DNA of 8,579 bases, from NCBI GenBank assembly GCA_023410975.1, contig JAEYPG010000333.1, positions 1-8,579 of the forward strand, given 5' to 3'. Within the stretch, counting starts at the first letter, position 1. The number at the start of each line of letters is the position of its first letter. Below the pieces are notes generated by a model. It saw only the letters and a list, made by a program, of their open reading frames with translations. It did not search any database and was not told where the DNA came from. This DNA comes from Pseudomonadota bacterium. GTDB taxonomy: Bacteria > Pseudomonadota > Gammaproteobacteria > Burkholderiales > Burkholderiaceae_C. Positions 1 to 6,688 of this stretch are shown here, one piece after another. The position numbers were made by a program, and so were the translations under genes.

Positions 1-387
1 GGCCAGGAGCCAGTCGCGCGCGATGCGCCGGTGCCCGGGACCGCCGTGGACCAGGCGGTGCGGCAACAGCGGCGAGCGCGCCACGCGTGCGTCGTCGAAC
101 AGCAACTGCCCCAGCGGCCGCGTACCCAGGCCGGCCAGCGCGCGCCAGGGACCGACCAGCGAGCGCGCCGGGGCCACGCTGCGCGCCCACACCAGCGCTT
201 CACCGTCCACCGTCAGGATCACCTCGCGCACCAGGTAACGGCCCGGGCCCAGCACGCGCTTCTCGTCAGCCAGCAGCGGCGCGACGCGCTGGCGCAGCGT
301 CAGCACCTCGAAGCACGCTCCCAGTGCCTTGAGCCGGGCCGTGAGCGAGCCCGGCGCCTGCTGCCAGCGCCGCAGCGCCAGGCTCAC
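1..387 (-). CDS. ubiC: Chorismate--pyruvate lyase, C-terminal part outside window
   Basis: Chorismate lyase converts chorismate to 4-hydroxybenzoate and pyruvate, the first committed step of ubiquinone synthesis, in the cytoplasm. The frame is open for 129 codons from a GTG at 387 to the window edge. Visible family features are a W..APGSLTARL segment at residues 8-19, YLVREVIL at 51-58, the DGE turn at 61-63, WARSVAP at 67-73, and the later GPWRAL and RPLGQLLF blocks. By my alignment to E. coli UbiC, Arg54 and Arg69 match substrate-binding Arg76 and Arg91; the catalytic Glu near the C-terminus lies beyond the edge. The GTG start overlaps the proC stop as GTGA, so translation is probably coupled to proC. 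No strong Shine-Dalgarno is seen, only a short AAGG. The start is the natural one because the protein then begins just before the conserved W-PGSLT segment. Confidence 0.88.
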   Translation of the reverse strand, partial: MSLALRRWQQAPGSLTARLKALGACFEVLTLRQRVAPLLADEKRVLGPGRYLVREVILTVDGEALVWARSVAPARSLVGPWRALAGLGTRPLGQLLFDDARVARSPLLPHRLVHGGPGHRRIARDWLLA

Positions 388-1196
388 GCCTTGCCGAACT
401 CGTCGCCCAGCTCCCGGGCACGAGCCTGCGCGGCCTGCAGCGCGCGCACGAAGGCCTCGCGCACGCCATCGTTCTCCAGCGAGGTGAGCGCGGCATAGGT
501 GGTGCCGCCCTTGGAGGTGACGCGCTCGCGCAGCACGGCCGGGCTCTCGCCGGACTGCTGCGCCAGCGCCGCCGCGCCGGCCACGGTGGCCAGCGCCAGC
601 TCGCGGCCCTGCTCGGCGCTCAGGCCCATCTTCTCGGCCGCGGCCATCATGGCCTCCACCACGTAGAAGACGTAGGCCGGGCCCGAGCCGGAGAGCGCCG
701 TGACGGCGTCGAGGTCGGCTTCCTGGTGCACCCACAGCGTGCGGCCGGTGGGCGCCAGCAGCGCATCCACCTCGGCCTTCTGCGCCTCGGTCACGGCCTC
801 CCGCGCGTACAGGCCGGCGATGCCCTGGCCGATCAGCGCCGGCGTGTTGGGCATGGCACGCACCACGGCTTCGCTGCCGGTGGCGCGCACGATGGCATCG
901 CTGGGAATGCCCGCCATCACGCTGAGCTGCAGCGCCTGGCTCACGCGCCCGGCGCAGGGCGCGGCGGCTTCCTTGAAGAGCTGGGGCTTCACGGCCCAGA
1001 CCACGATCTGCGCCTGCGACAGCGCCGGGGCCGCCGCGGGCAGCGCCACGATGCCGAAGGTCTGCAGCAGCTTCACGCGCTGCGCCTCCACGGGCTCCAC
1101 CACCAGGATCGAAGAGGCCGGGCGGCCGGACTGCAGCAGCCCGCCGATGAGGGCGCCGGCCATGTTGCCGCCGCCGATGAATGCAACTGTGCTCAT
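384..1196 (-). CDS. proC: Pyrroline-5-carboxylate reductase
   Basis: ProC reduces 1-pyrroline-5-carboxylate to L-proline with NAD(P)H, the last step of proline synthesis. The 270-residue length is typical. The N-terminal Rossmann fold shows GGGNMA at residues 8-13 and VKPQ at 68-71. RAMPNTPA lies at 112-119. The C-terminal dimerisation and catalytic domain has ALSGSGPAYVF at 166-176, and the P5CR signature LRERVTSKGGTTYAAL begins near 220. The open frame extends upstream to 1376, but that extension is low-complexity and crosses the divergent promoter region, so the ATG directly before the Rossmann fold is chosen. No Shine-Dalgarno precedes it, and a TACACT hexamer lies 6 nt upstream, so a leaderless mRNA is possible. 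ubiC follows with a GTGA overlap. The divergent glutamate dehydrogenase makes the amino acid from which P5C derives. Confidence 0.96.
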   Translation of the reverse strand: MSTVAFIGGGNMAGALIGGLLQSGRPASSILVVEPVEAQRVKLLQTFGIVALPAAAPALSQAQIVVWAVKPQLFKEAAAPCAGRVSQALQLSVMAGIPSDAIVRATGSEAVVRAMPNTPALIGQGIAGLYAREAVTEAQKAEVDALLAPTGRTLWVHQEADLDAVTALSGSGPAYVFYVVEAMMAAAEKMGLSAEQGRELALATVAGAAALAQQSGESPAVLRERVTSKGGTTYAALTSLENDGVREAFVRALQAAQARARELGDEFGKA

Positions 1197-1374
1197 CCGG
1201 AAAGTGTAGGCGCCGCGCCGCGGGCGCCCGGCCGGCACGCGTCCTGCCCGCGGCACGCGCGCCGGCTTGGTCGAGATCACGGCCTTTTGGCCTCGCGCCG
1301 GCCTACAGTGGCCCGGACGGCCGCGAAAGACCGCCTTGGACGACGACCCGCGTCGAGAAAGAGGAGAAGAACCC
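1197..1374. promoter_or_regulatory. Divergent proC / gdh intergenic region
   Basis: This 178-bp region separates the diverging proC and glutamate dehydrogenase starts, so it should hold both promoters. Two -10-like hexamers share the context GCCTACA: TACACT on the minus strand at 1208-1203, 6 nt before the proC ATG, and TACAGT on the plus strand at 1304-1309, 65 nt before the gdh ATG. Neither has a convincing -35 box at 16-18 nt. GGCC-TTTT-GGCC at 1281-1292 is a small inverted repeat, and GCGCCGGC occurs twice as a direct repeat flanking it (1259-1266 and 1296-1303). A CGACG/CGTCG hairpin at 1341-1355 sits just ahead of the gdh Shine-Dalgarno. The promoter assignment is inference. Confidence 0.35.
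1361..1366 (+). promoter_or_regulatory. Shine-Dalgarno of glutamate dehydrogenase
   Basis: GAGGAG lies 8 nt before the ATG at 1375. It decides the start in favour of the protein beginning MTSSLSY rather than the longer in-frame extension back to 1267, which has no such site. Confidence 0.85.
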
Positions 1375-2649
<1,275 letters not shown>

Positions 2650-2650
2650 A

Positions 2651-2744
2651 AGGCCTCCGTTCGGGCTGAGCCTGTCGAAGCCCTCGCAGCCCCGCCGTAC
2701 AGCCGGGCTGCCGGCCCTTCGACGGGCTCAGGGCGAACGGGCCT
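2651..2744. repeat. REP-like inverted pair (BIME-type) after gdh
   Basis: Two 24-bp arms face each other at 2657-2680 and 2717-2740. The left arm reads CCGTTCGGGCTGAGCC and then TGTCGAAG; the right arm is its reverse complement with 3 mismatches (21 of 24). Pairing continues outward through AGGCC (2651-2655) and GGCCT (2740-2744). A 36-nt spacer contains a further perfect 7-bp inverted repeat, GCAGCCC (2686-2692) and GGGCTGC (2705-2711). Each arm is itself an imperfect palindrome (TTCG, GGCTGAGCC, CGAA). The TTCG...CTGAGC...TGTCGAAG core is a recurrent extragenic repeat in Burkholderiales and other proteobacteria, of the REP kind mobilised by RAYT transposases. It may also block 3' decay or act as a terminator for gdh, but no T-tract is present. 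Confidence 0.8.
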
Positions 2745-2791
2745 GGAGTGCGGCTTAGCATCTGCGGTTTCGCCTCTTGCCGACCCGCCTC

Positions 2792-3763
2792 ATGCAACGC
2801 CGAGCCCTGCTGGCCGCCACGGCCCTCGCCCTTCCCGCCTCCTTCGCGCGCGCCGAGCCCGGCTGGCCGCAGCGCCCGGTGCGCCTGATCGTCCCCTCCT
2901 CGCCCGGCAGTTCGCTGGACATCATTGCCCGGCTGCTGGGCGACAAGCTCAAGGACCGCTGGGGACAGAGCGTGGTGGTGGAGAACAAGCCCGGTGCCGG
3001 CGGGCTGCTGGGCATGGACATCGCGGCCAAGGCGCCGCCCGACGGCCACGTGCTGGCGCTGGGCTTCAACGGCCCCATCGCCTTTGCGCCCTTCATGTAC
3101 GCCCGGCTGCCCTACGACCCCGCGCGCGACCTCCTGCCCGTGGTGATGACCACCTCGCAGCCCAACGTGCTGGCCGTCCACGCCACGCTGCCGGTGAAGA
3201 ACGTGCGCGAGTTCGTGGCCTGGGCCCGGGAGCGTGGCGGGCGCATGAACTACGCCTCGCTGGGCAAGGGCAGCAGCTCGCACCTCACCATGGAGCTGTT
3301 CATGGCCGAGGCCGGCTTCCAGGGCACGCACGTGCCCTTCAACGGCTCGCCGCCGAGCGCGATGTCGGTGGCGCAGGGCGAGACCGACGCCACCATGATG
3401 GTCGCCCCGGCGCTGCTGCCGCACGTGCGCGCCGGCCGCGTGCGGCTGCTGGCGGTGACGAGCCGGCAGCGCGTGGAATCGCTGCGCGAGCTGACGACGC
3501 TGGCCGAATCGGGCTACCCCGCCGTCGAGGCGCTGGCCTGGAACGGCCTCTTCGCCGCGGCGGGCACGCCTGAAGGCGTGGTGCAGCGCATCAACGCCGA
3601 CGTCAATGCCGTGCTGCACGACGCCGGCGTGCGCTCCGCGCTGGAGCAGCAGGGACTCACGCCCGTGGGCGGCAGCGCGGCGGAGTTCCGCGCGCTGGTG
3701 GCGGCGGACATGCAGCGCTGGGGCGCCACCATCCGCCGCATCGGGCTGAAGCTGGAGCCCTGA
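2792..3763 (+). CDS. Bug/TctC-family periplasmic solute-binding protein, orphan
   Basis: Bug proteins are periplasmic receptors, usually for carboxylates, related to TctC of tripartite tricarboxylate transporters. The 323-residue length is typical. An export signal at residues 1-21 has MQRR followed by a hydrophobic stretch ending ASFARA; the double arginine leaves Sec or Tat export open. Family motifs follow: WPQRPVRLIVPSSPG at 25-39, Asp43 in the ligand-binding loop, GQSVVVENKPGAGG at 58-71, PPDGHVLAL, and late AGRVRLLAVTS and GTPEGVVQRINADVNAVL. The first loop reads PSSPGSSLD instead of the usual PFxPGGxxD. The ATG at 2792 places the signal at the N-terminus; a TTG at 2777 would add five residues ahead of it. 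No clear Shine-Dalgarno is seen, and a TAGCAT at 2756-2761 is a possible -10. No TctA/TctB membrane genes are nearby, so its ligand is unknown. Confidence 0.93.
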   Translation: MQRRALLAATALALPASFARAEPGWPQRPVRLIVPSSPGSSLDIIARLLGDKLKDRWGQSVVVENKPGAGGLLGMDIAAKAPPDGHVLALGFNGPIAFAPFMYARLPYDPARDLLPVVMTTSQPNVLAVHATLPVKNVREFVAWARERGGRMNYASLGKGSSSHLTMELFMAEAGFQGTHVPFNGSPPSAMSVAQGETDATMMVAPALLPHVRAGRVRLLAVTSRQRVESLRELTTLAESGYPAVEALAWNGLFAAAGTPEGVVQRINADVNAVLHDAGVRSALEQQGLTPVGGSAAEFRALVAADMQRWGATIRRIGLKLEP

Positions 3764-3788
3764 AGAAGCCCTCGCCGCGCGCCGACCC

Positions 3789-4721
3789 TCAGCGCGCCGC
3801 GCGCAGCACGTCCTGCAGCGTCTGCGCCATGTCGCCGAGCATGGCCCAGCGGCGGCGGTACATGGCGCGCTTGCGAGAGGGCACCTCGGCCAGGTCGCGC
3901 GGCAGCGGCTGCAGGCCGGCCTCCCAGTAGCCGTCGCCGCGCTGCGAGGCGCCCACCTCGCTCCAGAAGCGGCGGTAGTCGAAACGCAGGCGGCGCGAGC
4001 GCAGGTTCCAGCGGCCCTTGACGTGGTGCGCCGGGTCGATGCCCACCAGTGCCGAAACGCCCCATGCCGCGGCCGCGGCGCGCAGCGCCTCGAACAGCAG
4101 GTAAGGCGGCCGCAGGCCCTCGGCGCTCTTGGTCAGCTCACGGATGCGCTCCTCCACGTCCGCCACCTCGGGCCGCGGCCCCTGCACCGTGCCCACCAGC
4201 AGCGCGCCGCAGGGCAGGAAGCCGAAGCTCAGGCTGTAGAGCCGCTGGCCCTGGCCGTTGCGCAGGCTCAGCATCCAGCGGCCCTCGTGCCAGCTCACCT
4301 CGTTGAGACTGAGCATCACCTGGCAGTCCGGGGTCAGGGACCACAGCGCCACGCTTTCTCCGTGCGCCAAGCGCAAGGCCAGGTGTGGGCCGAAGCAGGC
4401 CTCGGCCTGCCGCAGGTCGGCCAGCGCAACCCTGAAGCGGTGCCGCAGCCCGAAGCGGCGGTCCAGGAAATGGCTCAGCGCCGGGTAGTAGCACTCGGGA
4501 TGGCGCCGGTGCAGCTCGCGCCAAGCCGGGTGCTGCGCCACGGCTTGCAGGTACTGCGGGCGCAACGGCGTGGACAGCAGCAGGCGCAACTGGTACTTGG
4601 CGCGCTTGACCAGCCCGGACCAGCCCGGCCGCGCCATCGGCTCCGCACGGGGCCAGCACGCAAGTGCCGGTGTCTCAATGCTGCCCGGCAGCTCCAGCGC
4701 CGCATTGCCGTTGACGTCCAT
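3789..4721 (-). CDS. VirK/YbjX family protein (DUF535)
   Basis: I recognise this as DUF535, the family of Shigella VirK and Salmonella YbjX, linked there to surface-protein localisation and antimicrobial-peptide resistance; the biochemical function is unknown. At 310 residues it is full length. Conserved blocks are YLQAVAQHP at 57-65, a tyrosine-proline pair near 79-80, VQGPRP at 179-184, IRELTKSAEGLRPPYLLFE at 193-211, HVKGRW at 233-238, FDYRRFWSE at 247-255 and EVPSRKRAMYRRRWAML near 279-295. There is no signal peptide or membrane segment. AGGAG at 4731-4727 lies 5 nt before the ATG at 4721 but overlaps the alternative GTG at 4727, so the ATG is chosen. It follows yggS on the same strand after 87-93 nt containing an AT-rich leader, which suggests its own promoter or leader control. 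It converges with the Bug gene across 25 bp. Confidence 0.9.
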   Translation of the reverse strand: MDVNGNAALELPGSIETPALACWPRAEPMARPGWSGLVKRAKYQLRLLLSTPLRPQYLQAVAQHPAWRELHRRHPECYYPALSHFLDRRFGLRHRFRVALADLRQAEACFGPHLALRLAHGESVALWSLTPDCQVMLSLNEVSWHEGRWMLSLRNGQGQRLYSLSFGFLPCGALLVGTVQGPRPEVADVEERIRELTKSAEGLRPPYLLFEALRAAAAAWGVSALVGIDPAHHVKGRWNLRSRRLRFDYRRFWSEVGASQRGDGYWEAGLQPLPRDLAEVPSRKRAMYRRRWAMLGDMAQTLQDVLRAAR

Positions 4722-4726
4722 GCCCA

Positions 4727-4754
4727 CTCCTGTCCCTGCTTAAAAACAGGGCAG
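4727..4754 (-). promoter_or_regulatory. Leader hairpin overlapping the Shine-Dalgarno of the DUF535 gene
   Basis: Read on the minus strand, CTGCCCTG (4754-4747) pairs with CAGGGACAG (4738-4730) as an 8-bp stem with one bulged A and a U-rich 8-nt loop, UUUUUAAG. The last two bases of the 3' arm are the first two of the AGGAG ribosome-binding site (4731-4727). The hairpin could therefore modulate ribosome access. It is not a good intrinsic terminator, because the U run is in the loop rather than after the stem. Confidence 0.45.
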
Positions 4755-4814
4755 CAATGTAGCGTTCGTTTACAGAAGAAAGACTTTCAGAAAACTTGCA
4801 GCAACATTCGGATT
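4755..4814 (-). promoter_or_regulatory. AT-rich leader/promoter region of the DUF535 gene
   Basis: This stretch is conspicuously AT-rich compared with the rest of the window, which suggests a promoter for the minus-strand DUF535 gene. TACATT (4763-4758) and TGTAAA (4775-4770) are possible -10 hexamers on the minus strand, but I could not find a matching -35 at proper spacing. Assignment of the actual promoter is not possible by eye. Confidence 0.3.
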
Positions 4815-5519
4815 TCACGGCCGAACCGGATAAGTTCGTCCGCCGAAGATGGCCGTGCCGATACGCACGATCGTGGCGCCCTCGGCCACCGCGGCTTCCA
4901 GGTCGGCGCTCATGCCCATGGAAAGCGTGTCCAGCGCCAGCCCCTGCTGCCGCAGTTCCTGCAGCAGCGCCTGCAGCGCGCGGTGCGGCGCACGCTGGGC
5001 TTCGAAATCGGCCACGGGCTCGGGAATGGACATCAGCCCGCGCAGCCGCAGCCTGGGCAGCCGGGCCACCTGCGCCGCCAGCGCCGCCACCTCGGCGGGA
5101 GGCACGCCGCTCTTGCTGGACTCGGCACTGACGTTGACTTGCAGGCACACCTGCAGCGGCGGCAGGTTTTCAGGGCGCTGGGCCGACAACCGCTCGGCAA
5201 CCTTGAGGCGGTCCACGGAGTGCACCCAGTCGAAACTCTCGGCCACCACGCGTGTCTTGTTGCTTTGCAGCGGGCCGATCAGGTGCCACTCCAGCCCGGC
5301 GCGCAGGTCGGCCAGCGCGGCGATCTTGTCCAGCGCCTCCTGCACGTAGTTCTCGCCGAAGGCCCGCTGGCCGGCGGCATGCGCCTCGCGCACGGCCTCG
5401 GCGCCGAAGGTTTTACTCACCGCCAGCAGCGTGACGCCGTCGGTGGAGCGGCCGGCCGCGGCGCAGGCGGCGGCAATGCGTTCGCGGGTGTGTTGTAAGT
5501 TGTGAGCGATACCGGTCAT
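4815..5519 (-). CDS. yggS: YggS/PLPBP family pyridoxal-phosphate homeostasis protein
   Basis: YggS-type proteins are single-domain fold-type III PLP-binding proteins in the cytoplasm. They buffer PLP and influence amino-acid and vitamin B6 balance; no dedicated enzyme reaction is established. The 234-residue length is normal. PLP would be bound by Lys36 in LLAVSKTF (31-38), the same position as E. coli YggS. Further family blocks are FGENYVQEALDKI at 54-66, WHLIGPLQSNK at 78-88, a Ser-rich VNVSAESSKSG strand, and SMGMSADLEAAV with VRIGTAIFGG near the C-terminus. The ATG is well supported because the protein then starts MTGIAHNLQ, like its relatives. No Shine-Dalgarno is present: the leader reads TCTCCCCCTC, the complement of the pilT ribosome-binding site. 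In many proteobacteria yggS adjoins proC; here three genes intervene. Confidence 0.96.
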   Translation of the reverse strand: MTGIAHNLQHTRERIAAACAAAGRSTDGVTLLAVSKTFGAEAVREAHAAGQRAFGENYVQEALDKIAALADLRAGLEWHLIGPLQSNKTRVVAESFDWVHSVDRLKVAERLSAQRPENLPPLQVCLQVNVSAESSKSGVPPAEVAALAAQVARLPRLRLRGLMSIPEPVADFEAQRAPHRALQALLQELRQQGLALDTLSMGMSADLEAAVAEGATIVRIGTAIFGGRTYPVRP

Positions 5520-5536
5520 GAGGGGGAGACTAGCCG
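5520..5536. promoter_or_regulatory. 17-bp divergent start region between yggS and pilT, with pilT Shine-Dalgarno
   Basis: Only 17 bp separate the two start codons. AGGGGGAG at 5521-5528 is the pilT Shine-Dalgarno, 8 nt before its ATG, and begins one base from the yggS start codon. The promoters of both genes must therefore lie inside each other's coding sequences or overlap here. On the minus strand TAGTCT (5532-5527), a weak -10 match, lies 7 nt before the yggS ATG, which would fit a leaderless yggS transcript. Confidence 0.6.
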
Positions 5537-6577
5537 ATGGAGCTCGCAGCGCTGCTGGACCTGGCCGTGCGCCACCAGGCGTCGGACCTGCACCTTTCCG
5601 CCGGGCTGCCGCCGCTGCTGCGGGTGCAAGGCGAGCTGCGCCGCCAGGGCGGCGAGGCGCTGTCGCACGAGCAGGTGCTCGGCCTCGTCACCGGCCTCAT
5701 GGACGAGGCGCAGCGCCGGCACTACGCCGAGGCGCTGGAGTGCGACTTCGCGGTCGAGACACCGGCGCGGCGGCTGCGCGTCAACGCCTTCCACCAGCGC
5801 CTGGGCGCCGCCGCGGTGCTGCGGCTGATCCCGCGCGAGGTGCCGACGCTGGCCGCCCTGCACGCGCCGCCGCAGCTGGCCGAGCTGGCGCTGCGCCCGC
5901 GCGGGCTGTTCCTGGTCACCGGCCCCACCGGCTCGGGCAAGAGCACCACGCTGGCCGCGCTGCTCAACCACCGCAACGAGCACACGCAGGGCCACCTGCT
6001 GACGGTGGAGGACCCGATCGAGTTCGTGCACCCGAGCCAGGGCTGCCTGGTGAGCCAGCGCGAGCTGGGCACGCACACCCGCAGCTTCGCTGCCGCCCTG
6101 CGCGCGGCGCTGCGCGAGGACCCGGACGTGATCCTGGTGGGCGAGCTGCGCGACCTGGAGACCATCCGCCTGGCGCTCACCGCGGCCGAGACCGGGCACC
6201 TGGTGCTGGCCACGCTGCACAGCGCCGGCGCCGCCAAGGCGGTGGACCGGCTCATCGACGTCTTCCCCGCCGAGGAGAAGAGCTTCGTGCGCACGCTGCT
6301 GGCGGAGTCGCTGCTGGCCGTGGTGGCGCAGACGCTGTGCCGGCGCCTGGACGGCAGCGGCCGCATCGCGGCCTGCGAGCTGATGCTGGCCACGCCGGCG
6401 GTGCGCAACCTCATCCGCGAGAACAAGCTGGCGCAGATCGCTTCCGTGCTGCAGACCGGGCAGCAGCAGGGCATGCAGACGCTGGACCAGCACCTGGCGG
6501 CACTGGTGCGCCAGCGCCTCGTCAGCCCGGCCGAGGCGCGCGCGCAGGCGCAGCATCCGGAGAGTTTCACGGCTTGA
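5537..6577 (+). CDS. pilT: Type IV pilus retraction ATPase PilT
   Basis: PilT is the cytoplasmic hexameric ATPase that drives pilus retraction and twitching motility. The 346-residue length is typical. The N-terminal PAS-like domain carries ASDLHLSAGLPPLLRV at 15-30. The RecA-like core has Walker A GPTGSGKS at 129-136, the Asp box EDPIEF at 158-163, Walker B VILVGELRD at 198-206 with Glu203, and the His box with His221 and His228. The C-terminal AVRNLIRENK segment matches the PilT-specific AIRNLIRE retraction motif, separating it from PilB extension ATPases and favouring PilT over PilU. Several stretches (VHPSQGCL, THTRSF, ATLHSAGAAK) differ from the usual PilT wording, so it is a somewhat divergent member. 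Shine-Dalgarno AGGGGGAG supports the start. yggS is divergent; pilU, often the next gene, is absent here. Confidence 0.94.
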   Translation: MELAALLDLAVRHQASDLHLSAGLPPLLRVQGELRRQGGEALSHEQVLGLVTGLMDEAQRRHYAEALECDFAVETPARRLRVNAFHQRLGAAAVLRLIPREVPTLAALHAPPQLAELALRPRGLFLVTGPTGSGKSTTLAALLNHRNEHTQGHLLTVEDPIEFVHPSQGCLVSQRELGTHTRSFAAALRAALREDPDVILVGELRDLETIRLALTAAETGHLVLATLHSAGAAKAVDRLIDVFPAEEKSFVRTLLAESLLAVVAQTLCRRLDGSGRIAACELMLATPAVRNLIRENKLAQIASVLQTGQQQGMQTLDQHLAALVRQRLVSPAEARAQAQHPESFTA

Positions 6578-6607
6578 GCCGGCGCCGGCTGCGCCCGGCC
6601 GGCGGCC
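6578..6607 (+). terminator. GC-rich palindrome and hairpin directly after pilT
   Basis: GCCGGCGCCGGC, a perfect 12-bp palindrome, begins at the base after the pilT stop (6578-6589). It can alternatively form a 7-bp hairpin, CGCCGGC (6583-6589) with GCCGGCG (6598-6604), around an 8-nt loop. No T-tract follows, so it is at most an unconventional terminator or a transcript-stabilising structure. Confidence 0.3.
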
Positions 6608-6620
6608 CTGGGCGGCTGGG

Positions 6621-6673
6621 CGAAGATGCCGTGTTTCACGCGCGACCCGACGGGGGCCGCGCGGCCATCTTCG
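6621..6673. promoter_or_regulatory. Inverted repeat in the leader of the dehydrogenase gene
   Basis: CGAAGATG (6621-6628) and CATCTTCG (6666-6673) form a perfect 8-bp inverted repeat separated by 37 nt; pairing continues inward past one bulged base for 3 bp. Nested inside is CGTG-TTT-CACG (6630-6640). The structure ends 8 nt before the ribosome-binding site of the dehydrogenase gene. It may be a leader RNA structure or a protein-binding site; which cannot be told from sequence. Confidence 0.35.
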
Positions 6674-6681
6674 TTTCCCGC

Positions 6682-6687
6682 AGGAGA
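6682..6687 (+). promoter_or_regulatory. Shine-Dalgarno with ambiguous start choice
   Basis: AGGAGA lies only about 2 nt from the ATG at 6689, unusually close, but 8 nt (measured from AGGAG) from an in-frame TTG at 6695, a normal distance. The site rules out the upstream ATG at 6626 and leaves ATG 6689 or TTG 6695 as the real start. Confidence 0.6.
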
Positions 6688-6688
6688 G

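Noticed and set aside
3764..3788. Possible terminator between the convergent Bug and DUF535 genes
   Set aside because: GCGCGC repeats nearby can pair, but only by using DUF535 coding bases; there is no T-tract and no clear stem, so I do not call it.
4023..5498. A 491-codon plus-strand open frame antisense to the DUF535 gene and yggS
   Set aside because: It crosses the AT-rich leader and both real genes, has no ribosome-binding site, and has low-complexity composition.
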